NCBI RefSeq assembly: GCF_964019385.1
Contig: NC_088643.1
Span: forward strand, 11,219,298 to 11,283,297
DNA length: 64,000 nt
Direction: 5' to 3'
Source of the DNA: Sycon ciliatum
Taxonomy: Eukaryota; Porifera; Calcarea; Leucosolenida; Sycettidae
Under the pieces are notes generated by a model. The model was not told where the DNA came from. It saw nothing but the letters and a program-made list of their open reading frames with translations, and searched no databases. Below, piece after piece: positions 37,172 to 49,510 of this stretch; positions within the stretch are counted from its first letter, which is position 1; each line of letters starts with the position of its first letter. The position numbers and the translations under genes were made by a program.

Positions 37172-40100
37172 GTAAGTGTTCACATTGACTACGGTGGCGT
37201 AGGAAGGTGTGTGTGTGTGTGTGTGTGTGTGGAAGGGGGGGGGGGGGGGGGGGGAACTCGTTGAACATGCATGTAACTACTGTTGTGGACATGGAAATCC
37301 AGTCGCACGTCTAGCGGCCCCAGGGTGCTGGCCATGCAGCCGTGGATAAGCGGTACACACATGCATTTTATGCGCTGCAGCGCGCTAGTCGTAAAGGATC
37401 AAGAATCATGTGCCCTGCACGCAGCGTTCTGTACGCGCTGAGGGCGCCGGCCCCGGTCAATCGACCGGATTTCCATGTCCACGACAGTACATTTGCATGT
37501 ACAGTTCTGCTCAATGAAATCCAGTCACAGCATCACTGAAGTACGCGCTGGGCGTTGCGCAGCCCTAGACCTGCAAACAATGGGCTGCAAAATGGTGCAA
37601 GGCACAAACTTGAGTGACGCGACTGGATTTCATTGAGCAGCACTGCCAGTACTTACTTTTTAGCAGTGAGAACTGCTTACAGAATTCAATTAGTTTATGC
37701 ATTCACATCAATCGTATTGAGAGCTGACCCTGGGAATGCAGTGGGTTCAGTTAGATGGACATGGCCCTGAGGTTATAACCAGATCTACATGACGAATCTG
37801 TAGATCTACAAGAAATGCAGGTGCCACCGGCGTGAAGCACTGTCATGGGTCACTAGATTATTGCTAGGGAGTTCAGTTCCAGCCTGGGTCAGGTGAAAAC
37901 TGCAGTCACAACTCGCGTGTACATTTTAACCCTTTGTGTACGGACTGTACAACTTTCGATCCCCTGGGATGGTACGCTTTCCAACGGCCAAAGCGAGTTG
38001 GAAAGCTTGTGTCTTTGTGGGTAACTTGAACACTTGGGGCTCATGTAAAATCGCACTGATTTTGGGATTTCCCTGTAACTTTTTGCGTCAGCAAAAATGT
38101 TGTGCTTGACCGCATTCCTGTCACTTCGCAGTGGCTTTTCGTTGGTGCAGTTTGTATCCCACCCTCCCACCCCTGACTTCTGGGTGTGTGTTTATCGATA
38201 TAATCTTATCGGCTTTCTTATTGGCCATGTGGCTGTGGCAGTTACGACTGCATTTCTTTTTTAGTTTAAAAAACGTAGGGTTTGTGTGTGCGTCGCGGGC
38301 CTTTGTATGGTTACGTACAGCTTCAGATTGTATAGCTAGTGCCAGGGGAGTTCAATTGAATCTGCATGGGAAGAATACTACTGTATTGTGATTGAACTGA
38401 AGCTGGATGATGACCGTGTGGTGAGTGTGTGGGTTTTTTTTCAAGATACCGTCCTGGGGCAGGGATGTAGGTCCTTTAGCTTGGACGGGTGTTGTTACAT
38501 TCATTGTAACATCTTGTCGTTTCTGTGTGCTTTGCTGTGCGACTAGCAACAGTATCTTGTGCTTAATTTTCTTATCTCTATGCATCCAATTATTTAAAAA
38601 AAAAAAAAAAATCAGGAAGAGGATGTAATATCAATAAATAAAGCCATTGCCGAGCCACCGTGCTCACAGCAGAGACTTCTGTGTGTGTTATTGTCGTGAA
38701 AGTGGACCACAAAGACCGAAACTTTTCAAGATTTTAATCTATCGTAACTCAGTCATTTCTTTTTTTATTTTCAAAAACTAAGATATGTAGGTCGAAGAGA
38801 AAACTCCCAGCTGTCCATTGAAACAATCGCTGAAGCGCTCCGATGTGCGGTTCTGGGAATGTGTGTGTGTGTGTGTGTGTGTGTTTGTGTGTGTGCATGT
38901 GTGTGTGTGTGCGTGCGCACGTGAGTGCGTGAGTGTGTGTGTATGTGTGTGTGTGTGTATGTGTGTGTGTGTGTGTATGTGTGTGTGTGTCCATTGTTCT
39001 TATCACCTGACGATGGCCAAGTGCCGAAACGTTGTAAAATAACGGAACTTGTTCGGATGTGCAGCGCTATGGGAATGGGTGTGTCCACTCAAATTCCTTT
39101 CCATGTATTATCGGTGTTGTGCAATTCCATTTTTATTTGTTTCTTGACATGTAGTTGTGTGTAGTTGTGTGTTCATGTGTCATCTGTGCCTTCTGTATTT
39201 TGCTGCTTTCACAACAGACAATCCGTTTGACCTGACAAGGTTTGTGTGTGACATTCAACCATGGTTGAACAAAGTTGACCCAGATCGACTGCGACAGATG
39301 GTGATCAAGAAATATCTCATAACTGACAGCGCATCAATAGAGAGACTAAAGAGAATTCAGTCCCGGGATAGACTATCTGATCATAATGAGGCGCTCATCC
39401 AGTTGCTCAGAGCTGGTGGCCTAAAGACTTATCGTGATCTCTGTGTTGTCATTGAGGAACTTGGTTATGCGGACAAGAGCAAGGAAATGCTCTCCATTTT
39501 GTCCCACACAGGTATGTTGTTGCTATACGTTTACTGCAATGTGTTCAAATTTGGTGGTGTGTAATGGACAGCTGAGAGCTTTCTCTTCGACGTACATATG
39601 TTAGTTTTTGGAAATAACCCAGGAATGACTGAGTCCCGATCGATTGAAATTTTGAAAAGTTTGTAGTTGTACAATCCGTAAATTGGGCCCCGCGTGAGAT
39701 CTCTTTGGCCTGACTTTGACCCCGCTTCTATCTTATCCCGTGGCCAGTACTCCCTTGTCGATGCTGTTTTAGGTAGCTGTGGTCATTGCCTTTCCATTGA
39801 TGCCACACATGCCATGCCTGAACAAAAAAGGTGGAGCTGCGCTTTGCACAGAGGCATAGAGAAGTACTGATCTCGACCAGAGGCAAACACGGCCCTGGCA
39901 GGTACACCCAATTTTCGTGTTCAGCAGCCTCGAATTAGTCTAAAAGAAGAGGATTCTAGAACATTTAGCTTCGCACTTTATCGCAGTAGAAGGAACATTA
40001 TCACAGAAGCCAGCTCACAGCAATTTCCCGGTGGTGGACGTAAAAATCAAGTGAATCGAGCGCACACTGTAGAAGCTGTGACGGTGAAAGCATGTGAGTT

Positions 40101-43100
40101 GTGCAAGCAGGCAAACCCGGCATGCATGCCGTGCAGCACATGCATGCACACGGCATGCATGTGCACACCCTGTATTGTCATGCACTTCATGCAATTAAGC
40201 ACTTCAGTTCGCACGCGCATGTATGCACCAAATAGTGCAGTGCTGGACGGAAACCACACCGTCCCCTTCCATACTTGAATTGCTTTCTGTGACTGCTCAG
40301 ACTTTCATTTTCCAAACTTCTATTACTTCGAAATCGCAAACATTGCTTTTGTCGGAGTCAGTTTTTCTCATTGCTCTGCCGCAGATATAGTGCAGCATTC
40401 CAGAGAAAACCATTTTCCAGACGAAATCCTCAACTCAGACTTAGCACAGTAGTTGTTGGAGAGCGAAGATTGCAAGGTACTGTATAGGATGAAATTTTCG
40501 GACAGAATTTATTTTCGTACGATTTCGGACACGGCCTCTTTTGTACTAAAATTAATTCCGTACTAAAATTTGTACCTGTAAAGTTATGTACATATGTACA
40601 CTTTACATGCGCACCGCATGCAAACACACGCGTGCATTTACAGTGCTGCCAAACCGTCCGATTTTTCGGACATTACTTTCCTATGCAGAAGTCCTGTACT
40701 TTCACTTTTCAGCGCAACTGAAGGCACAAAACACTGTACATTAATTTTGTTCTAAAAAGGCTAGTGCTTGGCTGTGGAAGTGCAAAGTAACATGCCTGGA
40801 TCAGGCTGGATGGCATGTACACTGACAGTCTGTGCAGAGTCAGTGTGCGACCACACTCATCATTACAAAATTCTTGGCAACTATGGGGTTACCATGGCAA
40901 CGAAGAGAAATTTTCATGGTGTTTTAGGCGATATTTTGAATTCTCTGTAAAAAATTGCCAGGAGAAAAATTCGCACCATGTGGCCAGCCTTGGTGGTGAA
41001 GGTTGTCCGATTTTAGGCGAAAATTATTTGGCAGCACTGCATTTAGAATGCACGACAGTACGAAAATAAAATCCGTACGAAAAAAGGTCGAAATTTGGCT
41101 TTGTCCGAAAATGTCGTGCCATACAGTACTTTGTCGGCAGTCATAAATTTGAACATTTCCCTGGAAAAACTGAGCTCGAGGCTACCAGCCATCATTCTAT
41201 GACCTCCAAAAGACCTTGCCAGGCCACGATAGTCATCAACACACCACTTTGGAAAACCCGCTATCACATGACTTTGTTACTAATTGCAGAGTTCTAGTAC
41301 AACCACTAGTAGGAAATAAGCCCGGGATTCTTGTTTGTAATACTTGTAGCTGAAATCGGGGCGTTTTTGAATGAAAATTTTTCCATTTGTCATTGCCAAT
41401 TGTTTATGCTCTACGATCGACTCTCCTTCACCATAACGGATGTATGTTTCTTTCAGAGGAATTTACCTTCAGACGTTGGGCTGTCAGTCAAAGCAACTCA
41501 TCCAGTGGCGCCAAAATATTCACTTTGTGTCGGATTTCACCGAGCGCAACTGTACTAGTAGTGGGGTGAACTCATCCAAAAAGTTGAAAGTGCATGAGTT
41601 CGACTGGGAACATAGGCCAACGGCAGTGGCTCAGCTTCCAGTGCATGAGTTCGACTGGGAACATAGGCCAACGGCAGTAGCTCAGCTTCCAGTGCATGAG
41701 TTCGACTGGGAACATAGGCCAACGACAGTAGCTCAGCTTCCTCGGACCAACACCATTCGAATCAGTACACAGAAGACCACCAGTAGGTCCAGTACTGTGA
41801 AATTTTGATTCGACTTTCTCCGTTAAGCAAAACTTCTTCATTGCGTTTTATTGTTCTTATCAGGGTCTTTCTATGGGCATTAGACAAACATATCGGTGAC
41901 CCCCCCCCCCCCCCCCCCACTGAGATATGGTTGCCGAGATGACATCCATTGCTCTGCCAGATGGTTTTGACAGGTCTATAAAACTGCATTGAAGTTTTGC
42001 TTAACGGATTAACGGAGAAAGTAGGCCATACATCCCCTTTGAAAGATTTTCAAAACTTACAATAGGTTTTTACTCTTGCTTTCTGTTATCTTGCTACCTA
42101 TCACCATGGCAACAGTTGGCAAACAGGAAACACAGCCATTGCAGCACACAGTGGGGGATGGTGAGGCAGACCAGCAACGGACCTCCAACAGATGTGAGCC
42201 AATCTTCAAACAACCAACATCAGCTGGAACAACAGCCAATGTAACTAGAACGGGTACAACATTGACTACAACACAGGATTCAGCTAGATCAGGAACTTCA
42301 AGCCAGTCATCTCTACCAGACCAGGACGAACACTTCACTGGCAGGGATGACATTGTAACAGAGATCAGTCACAACATTCTCACAACAAAGTCCAAGTCAT
42401 CGTCTACACGTGTGCAGAGTCTTGTGGCACCAGCTGGTTTTGGTAAGACGTCCGTAGCCATTGCTGTTGGACATGTATGTCGCAATGCTGGTTGTCGTGT
42501 GGAGTTCTTTGACTTACGCGGTGTAGCTGGTGTTGACGCTGTCCAGGCAATGATTCAAAACCGACTCGAAACAAACCCGGCTTCATCTGAAATTACTGGC
42601 AAGACAACAAAATCAACTGATGCTATGGATGATGATGGTGGCAAACACCACATGGTAGTTATTCTGGATAATGCCGAGGATGCTATCCAGGCCAATGCGG
42701 ATAAAGATTTCCAACTACAAGATGTCATCAAACGACTACTTCGACTACAACACAACGCCCATGTTCTGCTGACAAGTCGTGTTTACTTTGACCTACACGC
42801 TGCCCAGTTTAAACTACAACAACACCGTCTTGATGGTCTGACAAAGGTTTGTGCTGTTGGTCTTCTCCATGGTCTATGTTTTGAAGGTAGTGTGAGCTTT
42901 GAAGATGCACAGAGATTAGTGGATCATTGTGGATATGTTCCACTTGCTGTACGCATTACAGCTGGTCTTCTACAAGGTGGTCGGTTTACTCCAACCATGT
43001 TGTTATCGCTATTTCAGGAACTTGGTCTAGATGTGTTCAACGACGATGGTCTGAAACCGAATCATCGAATCCTGAAGCTGTTGGCATTAGCTTACAACAC

Positions 43101-46056
43101 ATTACAACAGGATAACAAGGAATCATTCCATTCTCTAGCTCAACTGCGTGCCTCATTCTCATCTGATTGTGCTTGTGTGATGGTGGGATTAGCTGACACT
43201 AAGGCCAATGTGGTTCATCTTGTACGTTTTGATCCTCTGATCAAGATTTGTTTCCTGGATTACAATCCGTATCTGGACCGCTACTCACTTCAACCATTCA
43301 TCGCCGAGTTTGGTCGTTACCAATGCCCTGAAGACAAGCGACGTGTGTACCAACGTCGAATGTGCAAGCATTTCCTTGGTTTTGTGAAGGAAGCTGATGA
43401 CTGTAGAGGTTGTGGTGCAGACAAAGCAGTGTATTGGAGTTCCCAATTGCTTCAGGAAAAAGTGAATATTAAGATGGCGTTGTCTGTTGTTGATGTTTTG
43501 TCTGGTGATGACTTGCTTCCTTTCTCTGGATTAACAAAGTGGTCGGGTATCCTATTGGCCTTGTTTGGGAGATCAGTATTTGCTGGAGAGTTTGGGGACA
43601 GGATTCGAAGATTGGACAAAGCACCGCTATCTGTACAAGCTGACAGCATTTGCAACTCGGTCCTGCGTTATATTCTCCGTCCAAGCATTGCAGATTCTGA
43701 TGTCACTTTTGAGAGTTTGGATTCCAGAACCCAAATGCTCCTGGAGAAATCTGAACAAGAACCGACTGGAGTGGAGTCACAGCTGCAGCTACCTTTGTTT
43801 CAACTTTCTCTGGAGTCATGCAGGGTATCCATGTCTCTGGACATCGACTGCAGAGAAGGACAGGTTGAACTGAGCCAGGAAACACTATCCCGTCTGCAGG
43901 TGGTGGACCAGCGTCTTACAACAACACTGGGAATTGGTCTTGCAACAGGTGTCACTGAATGTGCCCTGAAACTCATTCAACTGTATTGTTCAAATCTGCT
44001 AAACCAGGATATGCCCAATGTACAGGTGGTAGAAGACCTTGCTGAGAGAGTGATTTCATCACACTTCCTATCACAGGATGGTGCAGTTCCTTCATGTGCT
44101 TCAATGTACAACGTTCTGCAACAAGGCACTGATGTGATCCTGGGCAAGGTCATGTCAGGTTCCTGTAGCAGTGAGTGGATTATTTCACCATCATTGATTA
44201 CAACACTGGGTATACCACTGTGCAAGTGGAAACATGTACCAACTGCTATCAGGCGCACGGTCAATAGCCATGACGACAATACCACTGTGTCTGCTTTTCA
44301 GTTACAACGGTACCTGCACTCCATGGATAATGACACAGTAACCACACTACTGCACATGTACTTGGGTGATGTGTACAACAACCTGTACATATCCTTGGTA
44401 GTTAATGGAAGGGCACACACAACTCCATTGGGTCTCACTCTACCAGCACGGCATCCCTACAACATTGTGATGGACTATGTCAGGAGATGGTGTCATGGCT
44501 CAAATCCAGCAGATCGCACAACAGCACTGATTAACAACTGTAGCCAGAACAAGGTACCTGATGTGGAAGTGATGCAGTCTTGTATACAGACAGCTAGAAC
44601 ACTGCTCAGGATTGAGGTAAGCTGGTAGTGCAGTGTTCACAATTCAGGTTACCATAACTGTTTTTCATCCACACTCCACTCTGAATGGAACATTGTATTG
44701 CAAACCAGTGTACTCAGTATATGATCTACTGTATAGTGTCTGTCTCTCTAAGGTAGATTTCTTGAAGAACACAGAGGGGAATGTGATAATTTTGAACATT
44801 GTCAACTAGTGAAATGGAATGTGTAGCTTTCCGCTATATCAGTCTGATTTGTTATTATTGTGCATGATGTTCTCTGTTTCGAGTGTACTGGCTTCAGTTA
44901 CTTTCTTTTCTACACTTTTCTTTGTTGTGTGCTTTGCTCTAGAATACGATCTTTGCACTTGCAGAAATGTCCAAACTCTTCCCAGCGTTGAAGTCATTGG
45001 TTAATGATCTCAGTGCTTACCTGCCAAGAAATTGTGCAACTGGTCTCTCAGTGTCTGGAATTGTGTACTTACCACCACAAGCTGGAAACGATACTCTACT
45101 ATACATCTCTGTCCTTGCTGCCCTGCATCGTCAATCCAAGAGAGGCCTAGTGAGCATTGATCACCACATTGCACTACTGGAATGGTGTCCACGTGTAGCA
45201 GCATGTTTTGTCTGCTATGACCTGGACAACAACAAAGCATGTCCTCGTTGTGGCATGGCTTACCTGTGTGGCAAACATCGTCAAACCGATGAACACCTAC
45301 GTGAACACAACCAACACTGTGCTATGCTGGCAGCACTCAGACATCGCATACTACAGTAAGTTGAGTGATGGCATCATACAAGAGTGTGTGCACGTGTGCC
45401 GTGTGCCGTGCTCGTATGTCAGTAATTTAACAGTACAACAGAACCACCGCTGTGTGCTGTACTCGTATGTCAGTAATTTAACAGTACAACAGAACCACCG
45501 CTGTGTGCTGTACTCGTATGTCAGGAATTTACCAGTACAACAGAACCACCGCTGTGTGCTGTACTCGTATGTCAGTAATTTAACAGTACAACAGAACCAC
45601 CGCTGTGTGCTGTACTCGTATGTCAGTAATTTAACTGTACAACAGAACCACTGCTGTGTGCTGTACTCGTATGTCAGTAATTTACCAGTACAACAGAACC
45701 ACTGCTGTGTGCTGTACTCGTATGTCAGTAATTTACCAGTACAACAGAACCACTGCTGTGTGCTGTACTCGTATGTCAGTAATTTACCAGTACAACAGAA
45801 CCACCGCTGTGTGCTGTACTCGTATGTCAGTAATTTACCAGTACAACAGAACCACCGCTGTGTGCTGTACTCGTATGTCAGTAATTTAACAGTACAACAG
45901 AACCACCGCTGTGTGCTGTACTCGTATGTCAGTAATTTAACAGTACAACAGAACCACTGCTGTGTGCTGTACTCGTATGTCAGTAATTTAACAGTACAAC
46001 AGAACCACTGCTGTGTCTGTGACAGGAGTGGACTTACAGTGTGGTACTTGTACTAG
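36817..46056 (+). CDS. CARD-CARD-NB-ARC protein with C-terminal MYND-like zinc finger
   Basis: Five exons join in frame by GT-AG introns: 36817-37171, 39218-39511, 42116-44616, 44943-45355, 46026-46056, giving about 1,197 residues. Two CARDs (about 1-90 and 120-215) are followed by a Ser/Thr-rich linker and an NB-ARC ATPase with P-loop APAGFGKTS (about 321-329), Walker [11 protein letters not shown], the sensor-type HVLLTSR, and [12 protein letters not shown] (GxP box). About 600 helical residues follow without recognised WD40 or LRR repeats. The end is a MYND-like finger (CFVCYD ... [13 protein letters not shown] ... HNQHC, about 1138-1176). CARD plus NB-ARC is the core of Apaf-1/CED-4, which nucleate caspase activation; a role in apoptosis or innate sensing is inferred. 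Phases match at every junction, and AATAAA follows 23 bp after the stop. Alternatives: a different terminal exon, or read-through to TAA at 45357. Confidence 0.75.
37278..37489. mobile_element. MITE, copy 2 of GTGGACATGGAAATCC family
   Basis: Inverted ends TACTGT(T/C)GTGGACATGG; interior matches the copy at 10162-10365. It sits in intron 1 of the CARD-NB-ARC gene. Confidence 0.65.
37507..37640. mobile_element. Small MITE with perfect 20 bp inverted ends
   Basis: Ends are CTGCTCAATGAAATCCAGTC and its exact reverse complement (37621-37640). 134 bp, non-coding, in intron 1. Confidence 0.7.
39218..39511 (+). CDS. Exon 2 of the CARD-NB-ARC gene (CARD 2)
   Basis: 98 codons. Acceptor CTGCTTTCACAACAG, donor GTATGT. 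Protein [20 protein letters not shown], then [20 protein letters not shown] is CARD-like. Phase 1 at both ends. Confidence 0.75.
41588..41740. repeat. 51 bp direct repeat, three units
   Basis: Three near-identical units containing GAGTTCGACTGGGAACATAG in intron 2. The sequence that follows (CTTCCTCGGACCAACACCAT) matches the arm of the fold-back element at 19511-20379, so this is a related mobile sequence. Confidence 0.7.
42116..44616 (+). CDS. Exon 3 of the CARD-NB-ARC gene (NB-ARC and helical region)
   Basis: 2,501 nt coding exon. Contains the P-loop (42427-42453), Walker B at about 42652-42680 and the remaining NB-ARC motifs, then a long alpha-helical stretch. Acceptor CACCATGGCAACAG; donor GTAAGC. 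Confidence 0.85.
44943..45355 (+). CDS. Exon 4 of the CARD-NB-ARC gene (MYND-like finger)
   Basis: Acceptor TTTGTTGTGTGCTTTGCTCTAG keeps the frame (a nearer CAG at 44964 would not). Encodes [19 protein letters not shown] and then the zinc finger. Donor GTAAGT overlaps an in-frame TAA. Confidence 0.7.
45405..46015. repeat. 51 bp tandem repeat, about 12 units, in the last intron
   Basis: Unit with CTGTACTCGTATGTCAGTAA and TTTAACAGTACAACAGAACC. The period is 3 x 17, so one frame stays open across all units and, in that frame, runs into the final exon. It is placed in the intron by the splice model. Confidence 0.85.
46026..46056 (+). CDS. Possible exon 5 of the CARD-NB-ARC gene
   Basis: 31 nt after an acceptor (GTGTCTGTGACAG) that completes the split codon and adds SGLTVWYLY before TAG. 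Very short, so tentative. Confidence 0.4.
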
Positions 46057-46078
46057 GTCTTTGATTTTGGCAATGTTC

Positions 46079-46084
46079 AATAAA
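46079..46084 (+). terminator. Polyadenylation signal of the CARD-NB-ARC gene
   Basis: AATAAA 23 bp after the proposed stop codon. Confidence 0.55.
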
Positions 46085-46102
46085 TGGTATGTTCCACGTG
46101 AC

Positions 46103-46194
46103 AGTCTCTGTCTCTGTCTCTTTATCTCTCTGTGTTTGTCTCTGTCTCTGTCTCCCTCTTTCTAACTCTCTGTCCCTCTCTCTCTCTCTCTCCC

Positions 46195-46289
<95 letters not shown>

Positions 46290-46539
46290 CCGTCTCTCTC
46301 TCTGTCTCTCTCTCCCTCTGTTTCTCTCTCCCTGTCTCTCTCTCTCCCTCTGTCTCTCTGTCTCTCTCTGTCTCTCTCTCTCCCTCTGTCTCTCTGTCTC
46401 TCTCTGTCTCTCTGTCTCTCTCTCTCCCTCTGTCTCTCTGTCTCTCTCTGTCTCTCTGTCTCTCTGTCTCTCTGTCTCTGTCTCTCTGTCTCTCTCTCTC
46501 TCTCTCTCTTTCTCAAACATAATTGCCAACACTCCCATG

Positions 46540-46603
<64 letters not shown>
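46103..46603. repeat. CT-rich and CA microsatellites
   Basis: TCTCTG/TCTC repeat variants from 46103 to 46513 followed by a (CA)n tract at 46540-46603. Long open frames on both strands here are repeat artefacts. Confidence 0.95.
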
Positions 46604-46604
<1 letters not shown>

Positions 46605-47559
46605 GCAATTGACACATTTGGTTGGGGGTTGCCTGACTTCTTTTAGAAAAAAGGATGTTAAAAGAATATGCTCAATGCTTTCAGTAATCTATATAATAGT
46701 ATGTGATGAAAAAGAAAGTACTTGGCCCGCCCAGTTAAAATTGGCGCTTATCTTCACACTTGTCTCAGGAAAGAAATACGAATATTTGAAGCAAGCCACG
46801 ATCACGAAGCACTATATACATGATTATTTACATGTCAGTAAGCAACTCAGTGGAAAATTCAAGCAAGTTACACATCCTCCTCGCCACTATCGTCGCTGGA
46901 GGAAGAGCTCAAAACGTACGATCCGGACAGCTGCTGCACAGGTCGTTTCATAGCTTGTTCAACTTCTCCTCGTCTAGAATTACGCTCAAAGGCAGTGCGT
47001 GCCTGTCACCTTGCCCATCAGAAGCTGAGTTAGACTGCCCGCATGTTGACTGTAAGTGTTATCCCCGTTCGTCGCAATAATGCGTCTTTGTTTGAGACAA
47101 AAAAGGCAACGCCATAATCAGTGTCCTTTTTTCAAATCGCCTCTTGCGCTTGTCGTACTTGCTGATCGGCACCCGTACCCACGCGAGCCGCTGGTGCTTG
47201 TAGATCTACATGCAGCGCAGTGATAGCTTCCGCTGGATGTAGCACCTATGCGTACTGCACCTTCAACGGGGTGCACCAGGCTTTTCGGCTAGTTTCCTGA
47301 AAGTCCTTTGCACGAGTGTTTCTCTCAGGACTTGGTGTTTTCTTTGATTAGCTCCTTTGCCCTGTGCTCTGTGAGCTTCAAAGTGTGTCTGCCGGATTGG
47401 TCTCACTTACTGGAGATATCGACATGAGCTGCAGTTTCTTCGTCAGCGATTTGCTGGTGATAGCCCCTCGCTAGGCGCTGTACTGTGCAAGCACTGAAAT
47501 TCATGCTCGCGAAGCGCTTTTTCAGCTTTTCTTTACCTCCCCGGGGTAAACAGGTGTGT
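46604..47559. other. Intergenic stretch
   Basis: No convincing coding or RNA feature found. Confidence 0.4.
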
Positions 47560-47870
47560 GGTGGTGGGGGGGGGGGGATAGAGGTGTGTGTGTGTGGGGG
47601 GGGGGGGTGCGGGCATGTCTGTGTGTGTGTGGGGGGGGGGGGGTGCAGGTATGTCTGTGTGTGTGTGTGGGGGGGGGTGCTGATGTGTGTTTGTGGGTGG
47701 GTTGGGGGGGGGGGGGAGTTGGAGGGGAGGTGTGGAAACCAAACTTTTGATCATCCGTAACATCATCACGCTGTATTTTCGAATTGCCCTCTTTGTATTT
47801 ACCATTCTTGATCTTGTGCTACACTGTAATATTGGCTCAATAAGACAGAGTTTTATTAAGTATGTGTGTT

Positions 47871-47916
<46 letters not shown>

Positions 47917-47946
47917 GAGTGTATGGGTGTGTATGTGTGTGTCCCG

Positions 47947-48016
47947 TATGGTGCAGTGGTATGTGCAGCGATTTCCAATCGATAGGTTTCGGGTTCGATT
48001 CCCGACGATTATGGTC
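47947..48016 (+). ncRNA. tRNA-like / Pol III promoter sequence
   Basis: TATGGTGCAGTGGTA resembles an A box and GGTTCGATTCC is a perfect B box at tRNA spacing; a T-arm stem (TCGGG / CCCGA) is present. D-arm and acceptor pairing are poor and the anticodon stem has a mismatch, so this is more likely a tRNA-derived SINE fragment or tRNA pseudogene than a working tRNA. Confidence 0.4.
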
Positions 48017-48323
48017 ACACACGTCTTTCTTCTCTTTCTAAGACTCTTCCTGACTTTTCTTTCATTCTCCTGGGTGGTTACCAACAGCCAGTGCATGCCG
48101 GAGTATGTGGTGTGATGTGTGTGCGGGAAAAAAATGAAAAGACCAAAAATAGGGGTTCACTGGCCAGAAAAAGTCACTTCAAATAGCTGTATGGTGTAGA
48201 CCAGGCTGAATAGTGACGGTCAATTCTTCAGCCTTGCAAGCTGTTGAATAGTGCAATCCCAGCACAAGTTGCTATGGCATCTGCCGTAGCATTGCTATCA
48301 TCGCCTCCGGCGATGGGCGTCAA

Positions 48324-48336
48324 AGGTCAAAGGTCA
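48324..48336 (+). promoter_or_regulatory. Second DR1 motif
   Basis: AGGTCA A AGGTCA again, in intergenic repeat sequence. Probably chance or repeat-borne. Confidence 0.2.
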
Positions 48337-48714
48337 GGTATGTGTGTGTATGTGCATGGTGTCTGTACTTGTCTGGTAGTTCATCAGTATTACGAGTGAA
48401 CTACCGAGAGTCCATCGCAGGACCAGCAGGGAGGGGGGAGGGGGGGTGCGGGTATGTGTGTGTGTGTGGGGGTGGGGTGGGGGGGGGGGGGGGGGGCGTG
48501 CTGATGTGTGTATGGGTGGGGGGGAGTTGGAGAGGAGGTATGTGAAGCAAACTTTTCATCATCCGTAATATCATCACGCCATATTTTCGCACTACCTCTA
48601 TGTATTGCCCATTCGTATTACACGGTAACATCGGCTCAGTGAGACAGACTGAAGACTGTGCGTGCGTGTGTTTGTTTGTGAGTGTATGTGTGGATGTGTG
48701 TGCGTTTGTGTGTT

Positions 48715-48782
<68 letters not shown>

Positions 48783-49043
48783 TGTGTATGTGTGTGGGAG
48801 GGAGGGGGGGGGGGGCTTTACTTGTACTTGTATGGTAGTGATTCAGGACCAACAGTAGAGGGAGGGGGGGGGGGGGAGGGGTACTCGCACAAGACCTTTG
48901 ATTTTCTGTAGGATCCCACACGGTATATTTCTACTGTCCCTCTGTATGACCCCTTCTAGGGCCAATGTGACATTGTAACGATGGGTTTATAGAACAGGCG
49001 GGAGTCTTTCACAATGTGTATGTGTTTGAGAGCACGTGCACCC

Positions 49044-49079
<36 letters not shown>

Positions 49080-49510
49080 CTGCATGTGTGGCTGCATGTA
49101 TGGGCACTTATGTTGGCAAACATCTTTTTGTCGAGCGAATGCACACTTGCTCACCTCACTGCCCATCTCTCTGGCCAGTTTGTGAGCTGGTCGTATTCAC
49201 TCACCATACCCTGCTGCCACTCAAATTGGTCTTGCACCGTGTCAACCTGTGACTAGTGAAACAGACCAGTTCCAATAAAAATGTCGAAATTGCCAGAGTC
49301 GACTCTAAAGGCAAAGTCACTTATCCCGTCACAAACACTCATGCCTCTTCTCGTCTTCGTCTCGCTCAATGAAAAACACATGAACTGCATGATTGTGTAT
49401 ACGAGGATTAGCGACCCGGAGTGTGTGTGTGGGGGGGGGGGGGGGTGTGGGTGCGTGCGTGCGTGTGTGAATGGACAAGGGGTGGGTATGTGTGTGGGGG
49501 GGGGGGGTGT

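Larger units (their letters stand above)
47560..49510. repeat. Segmental duplications with TG tracts and long G-runs
   Basis: Three diverged copies of one module: a TG tract, G-runs of 8-20, then an AT-rich part with CATCATCCGTAA(C/T)ATCATCACG (clear at 47750 and 48560; the third copy, from about 48835, is weaker). G-runs occur near 47567, 47597, 47632, 47704, 48480, 48806, 48863, 49431 and 49497. Confidence 0.7.

Noticed and set aside
41457-41570. Extra exon between CARD 2 and NB-ARC exons
   Set aside because: A good acceptor and an open phase exist, but no convincing donor keeps the frame, and the exon 2 to exon 3 join already works directly.
45208-46056. 282-residue repeat protein frame
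   Set aside because: Its first part overlaps the MYND exon in the wrong frame; the rest is the minisatellite. Kept only as a note on possible alternative splicing.
46613-47090. Coding frames after the CARD-NB-ARC gene
   Set aside because: No domain, splice or composition support.
47947-48016. Functional tRNA-Gly (UCC) gene
   Set aside because: A and B boxes fit, but D-arm and acceptor stem pair poorly; better read as SINE or tRNA pseudogene.
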